This document shows positions 1-7,431 of a stretch of 64,000 nucleotides of DNA, in pieces. The position numbers and the translations under genes are program-made. Source of the DNA: Actinocorallia herbida (GTDB taxonomy: Bacteria > Actinomycetota > Actinomycetes > Streptosporangiales > Streptosporangiaceae). The notes below the pieces were generated by a model, which was given only the letters and a program-made list of their open reading frames with translations, was not told where the DNA came from and did not search any database. The first letter of the stretch is position 1. Each line of letters starts with the position of its first letter. Location: the NCBI RefSeq assembly GCF_003751225.1, contig NZ_RJKE01000001.1, positions 9,176,001 through 9,240,000 of the forward strand. Direction: 5' to 3'.

Positions 1-1045
1 GCTGGGCCTGGACGGCGATCGGGTCGAGCTGCCGGGGCAGGGCACCGAGGGTCCGGCGGAGGGTGGTGACCGCCTCGTCGAGCCTGCCGAGCTGGACGAG
101 GGCCCGCGCGGACTCGATGACGCACGCGGTGGCCTCGTCGCCGTTGAGGTCGGGGGCGGCGGCCGTCAGGAGGTCGAGGGCGCGCAGGTTGTCCTGGCCG
201 TCGCCGCGGACGAGGGCGCGCGCGCCCGCGACGCGCAGCCGGGCGCGAGAGGAGTCCCGGCCTCGGGTGGCGGCGGCGGACAGGGCCTGCTCGGCCAGGT
301 AGATGGCGTCGCCGAGGGCGCTTTCGGCAAGCGCGCGCCGGCTGGCCTGGTAGTACGCCTCGGCGACGTCGCAGTCGTCGGGCAGCAGCGTGGTGAGCTC
401 GCGGGCCCGGTCGGTGTCGGCGCGGTCCAAGTGGGCGAGCAGCAGCACCCGGGCGACCTCGGCGAGGTCGGGTCCGGTGGTGAGGCCGAGCTCGGTGAGC
501 CGGGCCAGGGCGCGCTCGCCGAGCGAGACGGCCTGGCCGAGGTCGCCGACGGCGTGGTAGCAGCGGGTCAGCGCGATGACGGACGGGAGCCAGCTGGTGC
601 GTCCGGCGTCGCGTTCCGCGACCTCGCGCAGGTCCTCGAACCCGGCGATGGCCTCGGTGGCACGGCCGAGCCGCTCCAGCGCGCGGGCGCGGCCCCAGCG
701 GGCGCGCAGCGTCAGCTCGGGGTTGTCGTCGGCGGCGATGACCTCGTCGAAGCCGCGCAGGGCGTCCTCGGGACGGCCCGCGTGCAGGGCGAGCTCACAG
801 TGCCGCGCGAGCACCTCGATGTGCGCGCGCTGCTCGGGCTCGATGCCCTCCGACAGGTACTCGGGGGTGCAGCCCAGCCGCTCGGACAGCAGCTTGAGCA
901 CGGCGGGGGTGGGGGTGCGCTTGCCTGACTCGATGAGTGAGATATAGCTGTCGGAAAGGTCGTGACCGGCCAGTTGTGCCTGTGACATGCGACGGGTAAG
1001 CCGCAGATCACGGACGCGTTCACCAACACTGCCAGGACCCGGCAT
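1..1045 (-). CDS. XRE-family regulator with TPR-like C-terminal region (3' end outside window)
   Basis: The gene reads leftwards from an ATG at 1045 and is still open at base 1, so the C-terminus is missing. Residues about 8-62 form a Cro/CI-type helix-turn-helix (MSQAQLAGHDLSDSYISLIE, then a GKRTPTPAVLK stretch). The following 280 residues are Ala/Leu/Arg-rich helical repeats with the spacing of tetratricopeptide repeats (for example GRPEDALRGFDEVIA and GDLGQAVSLGERALARL). This architecture is common in actinobacterial one-component regulators, where the TPR part binds a peptide or protein partner. The ligand and target genes cannot be seen. The start is supported because the HTH begins a few residues after it. 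Confidence 0.8.
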   Translation of the reverse strand, partial: MPGPGSVGERVRDLRLTRRMSQAQLAGHDLSDSYISLIESGKRTPTPAVLKLLSERLGCTPEYLSEGIEPEQRAHIEVLARHCELALHAGRPEDALRGFDEVIAADDNPELTLRARWGRARALERLGRATEAIAGFEDLREVAERDAGRTSWLPSVIALTRCYHAVGDLGQAVSLGERALARLTELGLTTGPDLAEVARVLLLAHLDRADTDRARELTTLLPDDCDVAEAYYQASRRALAESALGDAIYLAEQALSAAATRGRDSSRARLRVAGARALVRGDGQDNLRALDLLTAAAPDLNGDEATACVIESARALVQLGRLDEAVTTLRRTLGALPRQLDPIAVQAQ

Positions 1046-1256
1046 GACGACTCTCTCAACGGGGGAAGCGACGCGATTCGACGCGGCGGGGGTTTCGATA
1101 TTCGTATGCACCGGGCCTTCACGCGGAGGTGTGAATAGAACCGCCTGGTGCATTCGCCAGCGTAACCGCCCGAGTGCTCCATGAGCCGGGCCGTATCTCA
1201 CCTGTGACATAGCGGGTCAGGATCGTTGTCGTGGAGCCGGTCAAACCCGTGGATAT

Positions 1257-1293
1257 GACAGTGGCCCGTACCTCGGGGGTACGGGCCACTGTC
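1257..1293. terminator. Perfect 16-bp hairpin terminator
   Basis: The arms 1257-1272 and 1278-1293 are perfectly complementary around a TCGGG loop. The hairpin sits 9 bases beyond the stop codon of the leftward PH-domain gene and before the leftward XRE/TPR gene, so it probably ends the former transcript. There is no T-run, as is usual for actinomycete terminators. Confidence 0.75.
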
Positions 1294-1301
1294 TCAGCGG
1301 G

Positions 1302-2066
1302 TCATAGTTCCGGTGTTTCGCCCGGAGGCATCCGCTCCGCGAGCTGCCGGTGGATCTCGGCGGCCTGCCGGTGCCATTCGCCGCTCTCGGCGACGAGCTG
1401 GTCGAGCTGGGCCTGGACGCCTTCGAGCTTGAGGCGCCGTTCGTCCAGGTCGCCGTCGGTGCCGGTGGTGACGGCGGCGGCGAGTTCGGTGCGCATCTTC
1501 GGGATGGCGTCGATCATGTCGCGGAGCCGGTCTTCCAGCGGGGTGGGCTTGCCCCCCGGGAAGATCATCTGGCAGACCTCGGTGTAGAGGTGGTCGGGGT
1601 AGGGCAGGAAGTTCACCTTGCGCAGCGCCTGGTCCTGGCCGGCCGATTCGGCGATGAACGTGCCGTAGCCGAGCAGCCTTCCGGCGGGGGAGCGCTCGTA
1701 TTTCATGTCGGTCACCTTCGACAGCGGCATCATCGCGACGTCGCGGGTGACGAGTCCGCCCGACAGCAGCATGCGCTGGTTGGTGATGACGAAGTAAGCG
1801 ACTGACCATTCCGCAACTTTCCAGACAAACCACGCAAGAAGGATGAGCCACAGCCACCAGATCCCGTTGACGAACAGGCCGGAGTCGTCCGAGCCGCCGA
1901 CGGTGTTGGAGATCAGGCCCGCGACGATGAGTCCCCCGAGCACGAACAGCACGGGCGTCATCAGCATCGCGGGGTGTTTGCGTACCACGATGACCTGCTG
2001 CTCTTGCGGCAGCAGGTACCGGGTGATGGAGGTGGGCGCGGAATCGCCCGGGGTCACGAGCCGCAT
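1302..2066 (-). CDS. PH domain-containing membrane protein (bPH2 type)
   Basis: This 254-residue protein has two hydrophobic segments (about residues 33-55 and 66-90, the second Trp-rich), followed by a bacterial pleckstrin-homology-like domain (about 85-165, including VTNQRMLLSGG-like strand residues and the LGYGT motif typical of YdbT/bPH2 proteins). The tail (about 205-246) is charged and predicted helical. The family is membrane-bound and of unknown exact role, often linked to envelope stress. I placed the start at the ATG at 2066 rather than at the upstream in-frame start because this ATG overlaps the preceding stop codon (TGATG), indicating translational coupling to the small membrane protein before it. 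Confidence 0.85.
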   Translation of the reverse strand: MRLVTPGDSAPTSITRYLLPQEQQVIVVRKHPAMLMTPVLFVLGGLIVAGLISNTVGGSDDSGLFVNGIWWLWLILLAWFVWKVAEWSVAYFVITNQRMLLSGGLVTRDVAMMPLSKVTDMKYERSPAGRLLGYGTFIAESAGQDQALRKVNFLPYPDHLYTEVCQMIFPGGKPTPLEDRLRDMIDAIPKMRTELAAAVTTGTDGDLDERRLKLEGVQAQLDQLVAESGEWHRQAAEIHRQLAERMPPGETPEL

Positions 2067-2272
2067 CAGCCGAGTCCGTTCAGGAAGGTAGCGATCGAGC
2101 CCGCGGCACCGGCGATGCCGGAAGCCGCGCCGTTGATGAGCGTGGCCGCGCCGTCCGGCGACTGGAGCGCGTAGATGGCGGCGAAGGCTCCGCCGACCCA
2201 CAAGACGTGCTTCCCACTGATCACGAACCCGCCTCCCGAGGAGCTGACCGGCCTCACCACAGTAGCGGTCAT
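2066..2272 (-). CDS. Small conserved-type membrane protein (68 aa)
   Basis: The product is a 68-residue protein with an alanine/glycine-rich hydrophobic segment around residues 22-38 and a second weakly hydrophobic stretch near the end (GIAGAAGSIATFL). It starts with ATG and its stop codon overlaps the start of the PH-domain gene by one base, so the two are almost certainly co-translated. I do not recognise a named family. It may be a partner or stabiliser of the PH-domain protein; that is inference from the coupling only. Confidence 0.6.
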   Translation of the reverse strand: MTATVVRPVSSSGGGFVISGKHVLWVGGAFAAIYALQSPDGAATLINGAASGIAGAAGSIATFLNGLG

Positions 2273-2313
2273 ACCCCTCGGAACCCCTTAGCCCACAGGC
2301 GATTCGGCGGTTT

Positions 2314-2541
2314 TCAGGTACCGATCCGCGGGCTCCGCTCGGCCGCGACGATCGCCAGGACCCGCAGGTGGCGGCGCGCTATCTTCTCGACGAGTTCCGG
2401 CTCGTCCGACCCGATGACGTCCCGGGCCCCGTGCAGCGCCACGGTGACGCATCGGGTGACGGTCCGCGCGGGATGGACGGCGGCGAACTCCTTGCGCAGC
2501 CGTTCGGTGACCTCTTCGTATGCCTGCTGTTCGAGCGCCAT
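2314..2541 (-). CDS. Small helical protein, three-helix-bundle type (75 aa)
   Basis: The 75-residue product is almost entirely helical, with three amphipathic stretches (EEVTERLRKEFAAVHPARTV, then VTVALHGARDVIG, then PELVEKIARRHLRVLA). This pattern resembles the short actinobacterial proteins annotated as three-helix-bundle dimerisation domain proteins. Function is unknown. It has a good ATG start with an AAGGGA element just upstream. It is monocistronic or weakly linked to the two downstream membrane-protein genes (41-base gap). Confidence 0.55.
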   Translation of the reverse strand: MALEQQAYEEVTERLRKEFAAVHPARTVTRCVTVALHGARDVIGSDEPELVEKIARRHLRVLAIVAAERSPRIGT

Positions 2542-2610
2542 CGACGGGTCCCTTAGCCTCGCCCGCCGAGCCCGGCGAATACCCCCAACGGGCCGGGACG
2601 GCGAGAGGAG

Positions 2611-2634
2611 ATTACTCTCCGTAATAACTAGTTA
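2611..2634. promoter_or_regulatory. Two adjacent AT-rich palindromes upstream of the small helical gene
   Basis: Two inverted repeats touch each other in an otherwise GC-rich spacer: ATTAC-TCTCC-GTAAT at 2611-2625 and the perfect palindrome TAACTAGTTA at 2625-2634. They lie 70-93 bases upstream of the leftward gene starting at 2541 and downstream of the upp stop codon. They look like a regulator-binding site and/or promoter; no regulator can be assigned. Confidence 0.4.
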
Positions 2635-2715
2635 CCCCGGGGTGATGAACGTCGAACCTTCCCGCGCGGACGCTCCGGCCCCGCGGACACCGTCCGCCGG
2701 ACCCGTCGGACGAGG

Positions 2716-3351
2716 TCAGACGACCCCGTACAGCCGGTCTCCCGCGTCGCCCAGGCCGGGGATGATGTACCCGTTCTCGTTCAGCCGCTCGTCGACCGCC
2801 GCGGTGACGATCCGGATCGGGGTCTCGGCCGGGAACGCGCTCTCGACGGTGGCGAGTCCTTCGGGCGCGGCGAGCAAGGTGATGGCCGTGACGTCGCGGG
2901 CGCCGCGGTCGAACAGCAGCTGGATCGCCGCGACAAGGGTGCCGCCGGTGGCGAGCATGGGGTCGAGCACATAGCACTGCCGGCCGGCGAGGTCGTCGGG
3001 CAGCCGGGTCGCATAGGTCTGGGCCTTCAAGGAGTCCTCGTCGCGGACCATGCCGAGGAAGCCCACCTCGGCGGTCGGGATCAACCGGGTCATCCCGTCC
3101 AGCATGCCGAGCCCCGCGCGCAGGATGGGCACGACCAGAGGCGCGGGTCGCGAAAGCCGGACGCCCTGGGCGGGCTGCAAGGGGGTGTCAACGGTGACGG
3201 GCGAGACCCGCACGTCGCGCGTCGCCTCATAGGCAAGAAGGGTGACGAGTTCGTCGGCGAGCCGCCGGAACGTGGGGGAGTCGGTGTTCACATCGCGCAA
3301 GGCGGTCAGCTTGTGCGCCACCAGCGGGTGGTGGACGGCGAGGATCTCCAT
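2716..3351 (-). CDS. upp: Uracil phosphoribosyltransferase
   Basis: The enzyme converts uracil and PRPP to UMP in pyrimidine salvage in the cytoplasm. The 211-residue length is that of the family. The PRPP-binding loop is clear at residues 128-139 ([11 protein letters not shown]), and the uracil-site motif [12 protein letters not shown] is near the C-terminus (195-206). The start is the ATG at 3351 ([15 protein letters not shown]), matching the usual N-terminus with its conserved HPLVxHKL; the longer in-frame extension upstream would overlap the divergent small gene at 3404. The gene is transcribed leftwards, away from the tRNA-deaminase cluster. Confidence 0.95.
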   Translation of the reverse strand: MEILAVHHPLVAHKLTALRDVNTDSPTFRRLADELVTLLAYEATRDVRVSPVTVDTPLQPAQGVRLSRPAPLVVPILRAGLGMLDGMTRLIPTAEVGFLGMVRDEDSLKAQTYATRLPDDLAGRQCYVLDPMLATGGTLVAAIQLLFDRGARDVTAITLLAAPEGLATVESAFPAETPIRIVTAAVDERLNENGYIIPGLGDAGDRLYGVV

Positions 3352-3403
3352 GAGTGGCCACGCTAACAGGGATGATGGGTTCTCCTTGGGGAAGGAAAAC
3401 CCC

Positions 3404-3577
3404 ATGGAAGGCACCGATTGGAGTCCTGAGGAGATCCGCGAGCGGCTGCGTCGCCGGGCTGCGTTCCTGCGTGACCTCGCCGAGGCCCGCGAGCTGCGCC
3501 GTCGTGTCACCCCCCGGCGGTCCAAGCGCGCTCAGATACATGCGACCCTTCGCCGGAGGACTTATCGGGCGGAGTAG
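3404..3577 (+). CDS. Small, very basic hypothetical protein (57 aa)
   Basis: A 57-residue reading frame starts at ATG 3404 with a GGGGAAGG Shine-Dalgarno-like element just upstream. The product is extremely Arg-rich and helical ([20 protein letters not shown], then [17 protein letters not shown]), suggesting nucleic-acid or ribosome contact. It sits in the divergent space between upp and the tRNA-deaminase-associated genes. I do not recognise the family. It could be spurious, but codon third positions are strongly G/C, as in its neighbours. Confidence 0.45.
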   Translation: MEGTDWSPEEIRERLRRRAAFLRDLAEARELRRRVTPRRSKRAQIHATLRRRTYRAE

Positions 3578-3666
3578 TGTTCACGCAGTAAATAACGCGC
3601 TCACGCCGCACTGCGGCCTGGCATCTGGGAACATTCCGGTGGCACAGCACTAGCGGCGGGTGAGGT

Positions 3667-4155
3667 ATGACGGACAGCGACACGACCGATTTCGCCGTTG
3701 TGGTCTTCCGCGAGGAGTCCAAGTGGGAGACCGAACTCCTGCCCGTGGCGCTCTCCGAGGATCTCGACGGTCTGATCCATGCGCTTCGGCAGATGCCGGG
3801 CATCGGCGGCACGATAGGACTCGTGGCGGTCGGTGATGACTTCTTTGTGGCGATCCGCATCCTCGGCGCCGAGGTGCTGGTGTTCCTGTCGGACGTGACC
3901 GCGTCGCTGGACTGGCCGCTGGCCCGTCAGGTGCTGGAGTTCCTCGACATCGACCTCCCGGACGAGGACGACGACCTCGACCAGGTCCTGCCCGTCGGCG
4001 ACATGTCGATCTTCGCGGACCTCGGGCTCGACGAGATGGAGCTCGGCGCGATCTCCGGCGACCTCGACGCCTACCCCGACGAGATGCTGCTGTCGATCGG
4101 CGAGAAGCTCGGATTTGCGATTCCTCTGGAGCGGGCCCTCGACAGCCTGGTATGA
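3667..4155 (+). CDS. tRNA adenosine deaminase-associated protein
   Basis: This 162-residue acidic protein belongs to the actinobacterial family that nearly always precedes tadA. Recognisable features are the FAVVVFREESKWE-type first strand, the LIHALRQMPGIGGTIGLV segment, and an Asp-rich linker around residues 98-108. The biochemical role is unproven; co-occurrence with TadA suggests a role alongside A34-to-inosine editing. The stop overlaps the next start (ATGA at 4152-4155), so this gene, the next one and tadA form a coupled operon. Confidence 0.85.
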   Translation: MTDSDTTDFAVVVFREESKWETELLPVALSEDLDGLIHALRQMPGIGGTIGLVAVGDDFFVAIRILGAEVLVFLSDVTASLDWPLARQVLEFLDIDLPDEDDDLDQVLPVGDMSIFADLGLDEMELGAISGDLDAYPDEMLLSIGEKLGFAIPLERALDSLV

Positions 4156-4634
4156 CGGCAGGTCACAATAGGTCTGTGCCTTATTTCGCCGCAGTCTTCG
4201 CCCAGACGGATTCCGGCTGGCTCGCCACGGAGGCCGACCTCGCCGAGAGCGAGCAGCCCTCGGACGTGACGGACCTGCTCCGCGAGGCGTCCCTTGAGGC
4301 GTCCGGGGAGCTCGTGCTGCTCCTGGTGGAGGACAACGACGCCTGGTTCGGCGTCGTGCGCCTCGACGGCGAGGAGGATCCGCGGGTCTTCGTCTCGGAC
4401 GCGTCGGCGGCCAAGGGCGGCGGGCTCGGCGGGCTGCTGCTGGATCTGGTGACCGACGGCCTTGAGGCGAAGGCCGACGGAGATCCGGTCGGCGACCCGA
4501 CGGTGCTGGGCGATCTCGGCACCGGCGAGGAGCGCCTGCTCGGCCTGAGCGACCGGGCCGTCCCGACGGACGCGATCGAGGAGATCGCCGAGAAGGGCGG
4601 CTTCGCCGACGAGCTCGACTCCCTGCGTGGCTGA
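4152..4634 (+). CDS. Second tRNA adenosine deaminase-associated protein (paralogue)
   Basis: The 160-residue product resembles the preceding gene product in length, acidity and domain layout (YFAAVFAQTDSGW first strand, DVTDLLREA helix, then LVLLLVEDNDAWFGVVRL). The two are therefore tandem paralogues, an arrangement found in many actinomycetes. The gene starts inside the previous stop (ATGA) and overlaps the tadA start by 8 bases. The pair might form a heterodimer; nothing in the sequence proves this. Confidence 0.8.
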   Translation: MTAGHNRSVPYFAAVFAQTDSGWLATEADLAESEQPSDVTDLLREASLEASGELVLLLVEDNDAWFGVVRLDGEEDPRVFVSDASAAKGGGLGGLLLDLVTDGLEAKADGDPVGDPTVLGDLGTGEERLLGLSDRAVPTDAIEEIAEKGGFADELDSLRG

Positions 4635-5133
4635 CCCGGCCGACAGGGCCGAGGCGGCGAAGGCCGAAGCCGAGGCGTTCCAGGCGATCGCGGAAGCCTG
4701 GATGCGCGAGGCCCTCGCCGAAGCCCGCGCCGCGGGCCCCGACGTCCCGATCGGCGCCGTCGTCATCGGCCCGGACGGCGAGATCGTCTCCCGCGCCCAC
4801 AACGAGCGCGAGCTGACCGGCGACCCGACCGCGCACGCCGAGGTCCTCGCCCTCCGCCGCGCCGCGGAGGCGCGGGGAGAATGGCGCCTCACGGGATGCG
4901 CCCTCGTGGTGACCCTGGAGCCGTGCACGATGTGCGCGGGAGCCGCCGTACTGTCCCGAGTCGACCGGATCGTCTATGGCGCGATAGACCTCAAGGCGGG
5001 CGCCGTCGGGTCGCTGTGGGACGTCGTCAGGGACCGCCGGCTCAACCACAACCCCGAAGTGATCACCGGAATCCTCGCCGAAGAGTCGGCGGCTCTCCTA
5101 ACCCGGTTCTTCTCTGGGCGCAGACTCGGGTAA
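4627..5133 (+). CDS. tadA: tRNA-specific adenosine deaminase TadA
   Basis: TadA deaminates A34 of tRNA-Arg(ACG) to inosine. The cytidine/deoxycytidylate deaminase zinc site is intact: H70-A71-E72 (zinc ligand and proton-shuttling Glu) and P99-C100-T-M-C103. The 168-residue form carries an Ala/Glu-rich extension of about 25 residues before the first conserved helix. The GTG at 4627 overlaps the upstream stop; an internal ATG at 4702 (residue 26) would give a more typical TadA length and may be the real start. It is the last gene before tRNA-Ser. Confidence 0.92.
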   Translation: MADPADRAEAAKAEAEAFQAIAEAWMREALAEARAAGPDVPIGAVVIGPDGEIVSRAHNERELTGDPTAHAEVLALRRAAEARGEWRLTGCALVVTLEPCTMCAGAAVLSRVDRIVYGAIDLKAGAVGSLWDVVRDRRLNHNPEVITGILAEESAALLTRFFSGRRLG

Positions 5134-5143
5134 GCTCTCCCGC

Positions 5144-5230
5144 GGTGGTGTCGCCTAGTGGCCGAGGGCGCGCGCCTCGAAAGCGCGTGATGGGGCAACT
5201 CATCCGAGGGTTCAAATCCCTCCACCACCG
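5144..5230 (+). tRNA. tRNA-Ser (anticodon CGA)
   Basis: The 7-bp acceptor stem pairs GGTGGTG (5144-5150) with CACCACC (5223-5229), followed by discriminator G at 5230 and an encoded CCA (5231-5233). The anticodon loop reads CT-CGA-AA with CGA at 5178-5180, reading UCG serine codons. A long variable arm (GATG...CATC) marks class II tRNA-Ser, and the T-arm is GAGGGTTCAAATCCCTC. It begins 11 bases after tadA ends and probably has its own promoter or shares the tadA transcript. Confidence 0.97.
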
Positions 5231-5235
5231 CCACC

Positions 5236-5282
5236 CGAAAGGGCCCCTGACGTGCAGCGATGCATGATCGGGGGCCCTTTCG
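5236..5282 (+). terminator. Terminator after tRNA-Ser
   Basis: A perfect 12-bp inverted repeat, CGAAAGGGCCCC at 5236-5247 and its complement at 5271-5282, surrounds a 23-base loop and is followed by CCGTTTT. It starts three bases after the encoded CCA end, so it most likely ends the tadA/tRNA transcript. Confidence 0.75.
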
Positions 5283-5347
5283 CCGTTTTGTGGCGCTCTC
5301 TTGCGTGGATTGTGATCTTCTGGGCTTAAGATCCGGTCCACCCCTCA

Positions 5348-6439
5348 GTGAGAAGAGTGTTGCCGGTGTTGCGTGCGTTGTCGGTGCTGGGAGCCGCTGC
5401 CGCGGTCGTCCTCGCCCTGTTCCAGGTTCCCGCCGCCGCGGCCGAAGACGACGCGCGGCTCAGCATCGCGGCGTCGCCCGTGAAGGCCGCCAAGGGAGAC
5501 AAGGTCACCGTCGCCGGGCTCGTCGAGGCGACCGCCGGCGGCGACGCGAACTTCTTCCCGTGGCCGGGGGTGAACGTCAGGGTGACCATGTCCCACCCGA
5601 GCTCGAAGGAGAGGATCCATCTCTGGTCGTCCACCAAGACCGACGGCCTCTATTCGGTGACGTTCGAGCTGCCCTACGAGGGCCCCGAGCCGGTGACCTT
5701 CCGGGCTGAGGCGACCGTGCACGCCAAGGAGATCTCCGCGACAGTGGAGGTTCCCGTGGACGCCCCGCCTCCGGGACCGCGGCTGGAGTTCTTCGGTACC
5801 ACCACGATCAAGATGGACGAGTGGGGCCGGATCACCGCCCGCGGGTCGGCCAAGACGAGCCAGGCCGGCGGCAAGAAGCTGCGCGCGCAGTTCCGGCTCC
5901 AGTTCTCGAAGAACGGGAAGCCGGGAACCTGGAAGACGGTGAAGACCACCGACCTCAAGCCCGCCACGACGGCCTCGCTCGCGCTCAAGCGTTTCTACTA
6001 CGGCCGTTCGGGCTACTGGCGCTGGCTCTATCCCGGTGACGGCGTCTTCAAGAGGACGGTCGGTGAGACCGTGAAGGCGTGGCGCTGGGCGACCTACTTC
6101 ACCGGCTGGAAGATCACCCCGAAGAAGGTCGGCTACAAGAAGAAGATCACGCTCAGCGGACGCCTCTGGGAGTACACGGGCCCGAACACCAAGCGCGGCG
6201 TCCGGTACCAGAACCTGAGTTTCTACTTCACCTGCGACAAGACCGGCGACGGCAAGGAGTGGTACTCCGACTACAGCTTCGCCCGCACGGATGCCAACGG
6301 CCGGTTCTCCAAGACCGAGAAGGCCGTCTGCACGGGCAAGGTCATCGCCGTCTATCCCGGCCGCAAGGGCTACTTCGCCTCCGAGACCGACCCCGTCCGC
6401 CTGACCGTCACCGGCTCCCCCTACCGCGCTACCCCCTGA
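5348..6439 (+). CDS. Secreted hypothetical protein with immunoglobulin-like repeats
   Basis: The 363-residue product begins with a Sec signal peptide (basic start, hydrophobic core to about residue 28, VPAAAAED-like cleavage region). The remainder is beta-rich. An N-terminal module (about 35-130: KVTVAGLVE, NVRVTMSH, YSVTFELPY) resembles bacterial Ig/carboxypeptidase-regulatory folds, and later segments contain repeated GRITARGSAK, KKITLSGRLWEY and NGRFSKTEKAVCTG units. These look like the 'sum/reset' type Ig-like domains common in actinobacterial exoproteins. No catalytic motif is visible. The start codon is GTG with no obvious Shine-Dalgarno sequence, so it may be leaderless. Its end overlaps the convergent XRE gene by 11 bases. 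Confidence 0.7.
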   Translation: MRRVLPVLRALSVLGAAAAVVLALFQVPAAAAEDDARLSIAASPVKAAKGDKVTVAGLVEATAGGDANFFPWPGVNVRVTMSHPSSKERIHLWSSTKTDGLYSVTFELPYEGPEPVTFRAEATVHAKEISATVEVPVDAPPPGPRLEFFGTTTIKMDEWGRITARGSAKTSQAGGKKLRAQFRLQFSKNGKPGTWKTVKTTDLKPATTASLALKRFYYGRSGYWRWLYPGDGVFKRTVGETVKAWRWATYFTGWKITPKKVGYKKKITLSGRLWEYTGPNTKRGVRYQNLSFYFTCDKTGDGKEWYSDYSFARTDANGRFSKTEKAVCTGKVIAVYPGRKGYFASETDPVRLTVTGSPYRATP

Positions 6440-6686
6440 CGCCGGCGTCTGCCGGTGGGTCGACGGTGAGGAGGTCTCCGGGCCGGCAGCCGAGGACCTG
6501 GCAGATGCGGGTGAGGGTGCTGAAGCGGATCGCCCTGGCGCGGTCGTTCTTCAGGATCGACAGGTTCACGGGCGTGATGCCGACGCGGTGGGCGAGATCG
6601 GAGAGCGTCATGCCCCGTTCGGCGAGGAGCTCGTCCAGGTGGACGCGGACCCGATGGTCGCCGGATTCGTCGGAGATCTCGGACAT
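6429..6686 (-). CDS. Small XRE-family transcriptional regulator
   Basis: The 85-residue protein is essentially one Cro/CI helix-turn-helix: LDELLAERGMTLSDLAHRV, then the recognition helix ITPVNLSILKND, then TLTRICQVLGCRPGDLL. This compact YozG-like regulator is typically encoded directly after a DUF2975 membrane protein. Here the upstream gene is exactly such a gene, in damaged form, and the stop and start overlap (TGATG at 6684-6688). The regulator itself appears intact. Confidence 0.88.
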   Translation of the reverse strand: MSEISDESGDHRVRVHLDELLAERGMTLSDLAHRVGITPVNLSILKNDRARAIRFSTLTRICQVLGCRPGDLLTVDPPADAGVRG

Positions 6687-7231
6687 CAGACGGTCGCGGA
6701 GAGCTCGTCGTGCATGCGTGCCCCGATCCGCATGATGCGCGCGATGGTGAGCAGGCCGAGGCCGGCGAGCAGATCGGCGAGCGGCAGGGTGAGCACCCCT
6801 TCCAGCAGTAGGTATCCGGTGCCGGTGTGCAGGTCCGTCCCGGGGACGGAGAAGGTGTTCTCCAGCGCCCCTTCGGCGACGTCATGGGCGGCATGGGCGA
6901 GGTAGCCGCCGATGATCAGCACCCATCCGATGGTACGCAGGCGGCTGGGGATCAGCGGGCTGAACGGCCGGCCCCGGCTTCAGCGCCTTCTCCCGCAGCA
7001 CCTCCCAGTACGCCGCCAGGGCCCTCTCGTAATCGCCCCCGGCCACCCTCATCTCGGGATGAACACAGACAAGCGGCCCGTCCCCACCCCGAGGAAGTAG
7101 GCGCGGTCGTTCACGACCGCGTGCCCGACCCCCACCACGGTGAAGACGACCAGCAGGCCGAAGACGAACCGCACGGCGAACGAGAACGGCTGAAGGGGGT
7201 TCCGAAGACGGGCCGCCGGGGCTCCTGGCAC
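6686..7231 (-). pseudogene. DUF2975 membrane protein gene disrupted by two compensating frameshifts
   Basis: The left-reading segment contains a recognisable DUF2975 N-terminus (7231 to about 7085: NPLQPFSFAVRFVFGLLVVF, a first TM helix) and C-terminus (about 6980-6686: PSRLRTIGWVLIIGG to LLTIARIMRIGARMHDEL) in the same reading frame. That frame is interrupted by TGA at 7051-7049 and 6982-6980. Between them, another frame reads through without stops (PLVCVHPEMRVAGGDYERAL). The pattern fits one base lost near 7080 and one gained near 6975. The total span of 182 codons matches the intact family length. The DUF2975-XRE pairing is standard. Either a real pseudogene or two sequencing indels could produce this. 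Confidence 0.65.
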
Positions 7232-7236
7232 CTGAT

Positions 7237-7422
7237 TCAGATGCGGTTCGCCCGGATCCGGGAGGCGAGGCGGCCGAACTGGCGGCGAGTCACATCAAGG
7301 GGGGTGCTGTCGGGGTTCTTGCTGTCGCGAATCCCGACGCGACCGCGCATGTCCGCGAGTTCCACGCAGTCAGCGCCCTGCGCGCTGGAATAGCTGGACT
7401 TTCGCCAGTTGGGCTTGAGCAT
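7237..7422 (-). CDS. DUF397 domain-containing protein
   Basis: The 61-residue protein shows the family hallmarks: NWRKSSYSSAQGADCVELA, then VGIRDSKNPDSTPLDVTRRQF and a basic tail. DUF397 proteins are small cytoplasmic partners of DUF5753 (Scr1/WhiJ-type) regulators, in whose vicinity they are nearly always found. The regulator gene ends only 9 bases upstream at 7432, so the two form an operon. The probable role is as a modulator, in antitoxin style, of the regulator's activity. Confidence 0.92.
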   Translation of the reverse strand: MLKPNWRKSSYSSAQGADCVELADMRGRVGIRDSKNPDSTPLDVTRRQFGRLASRIRANRI

Positions 7423-7431
7423 GGCCTGGAC

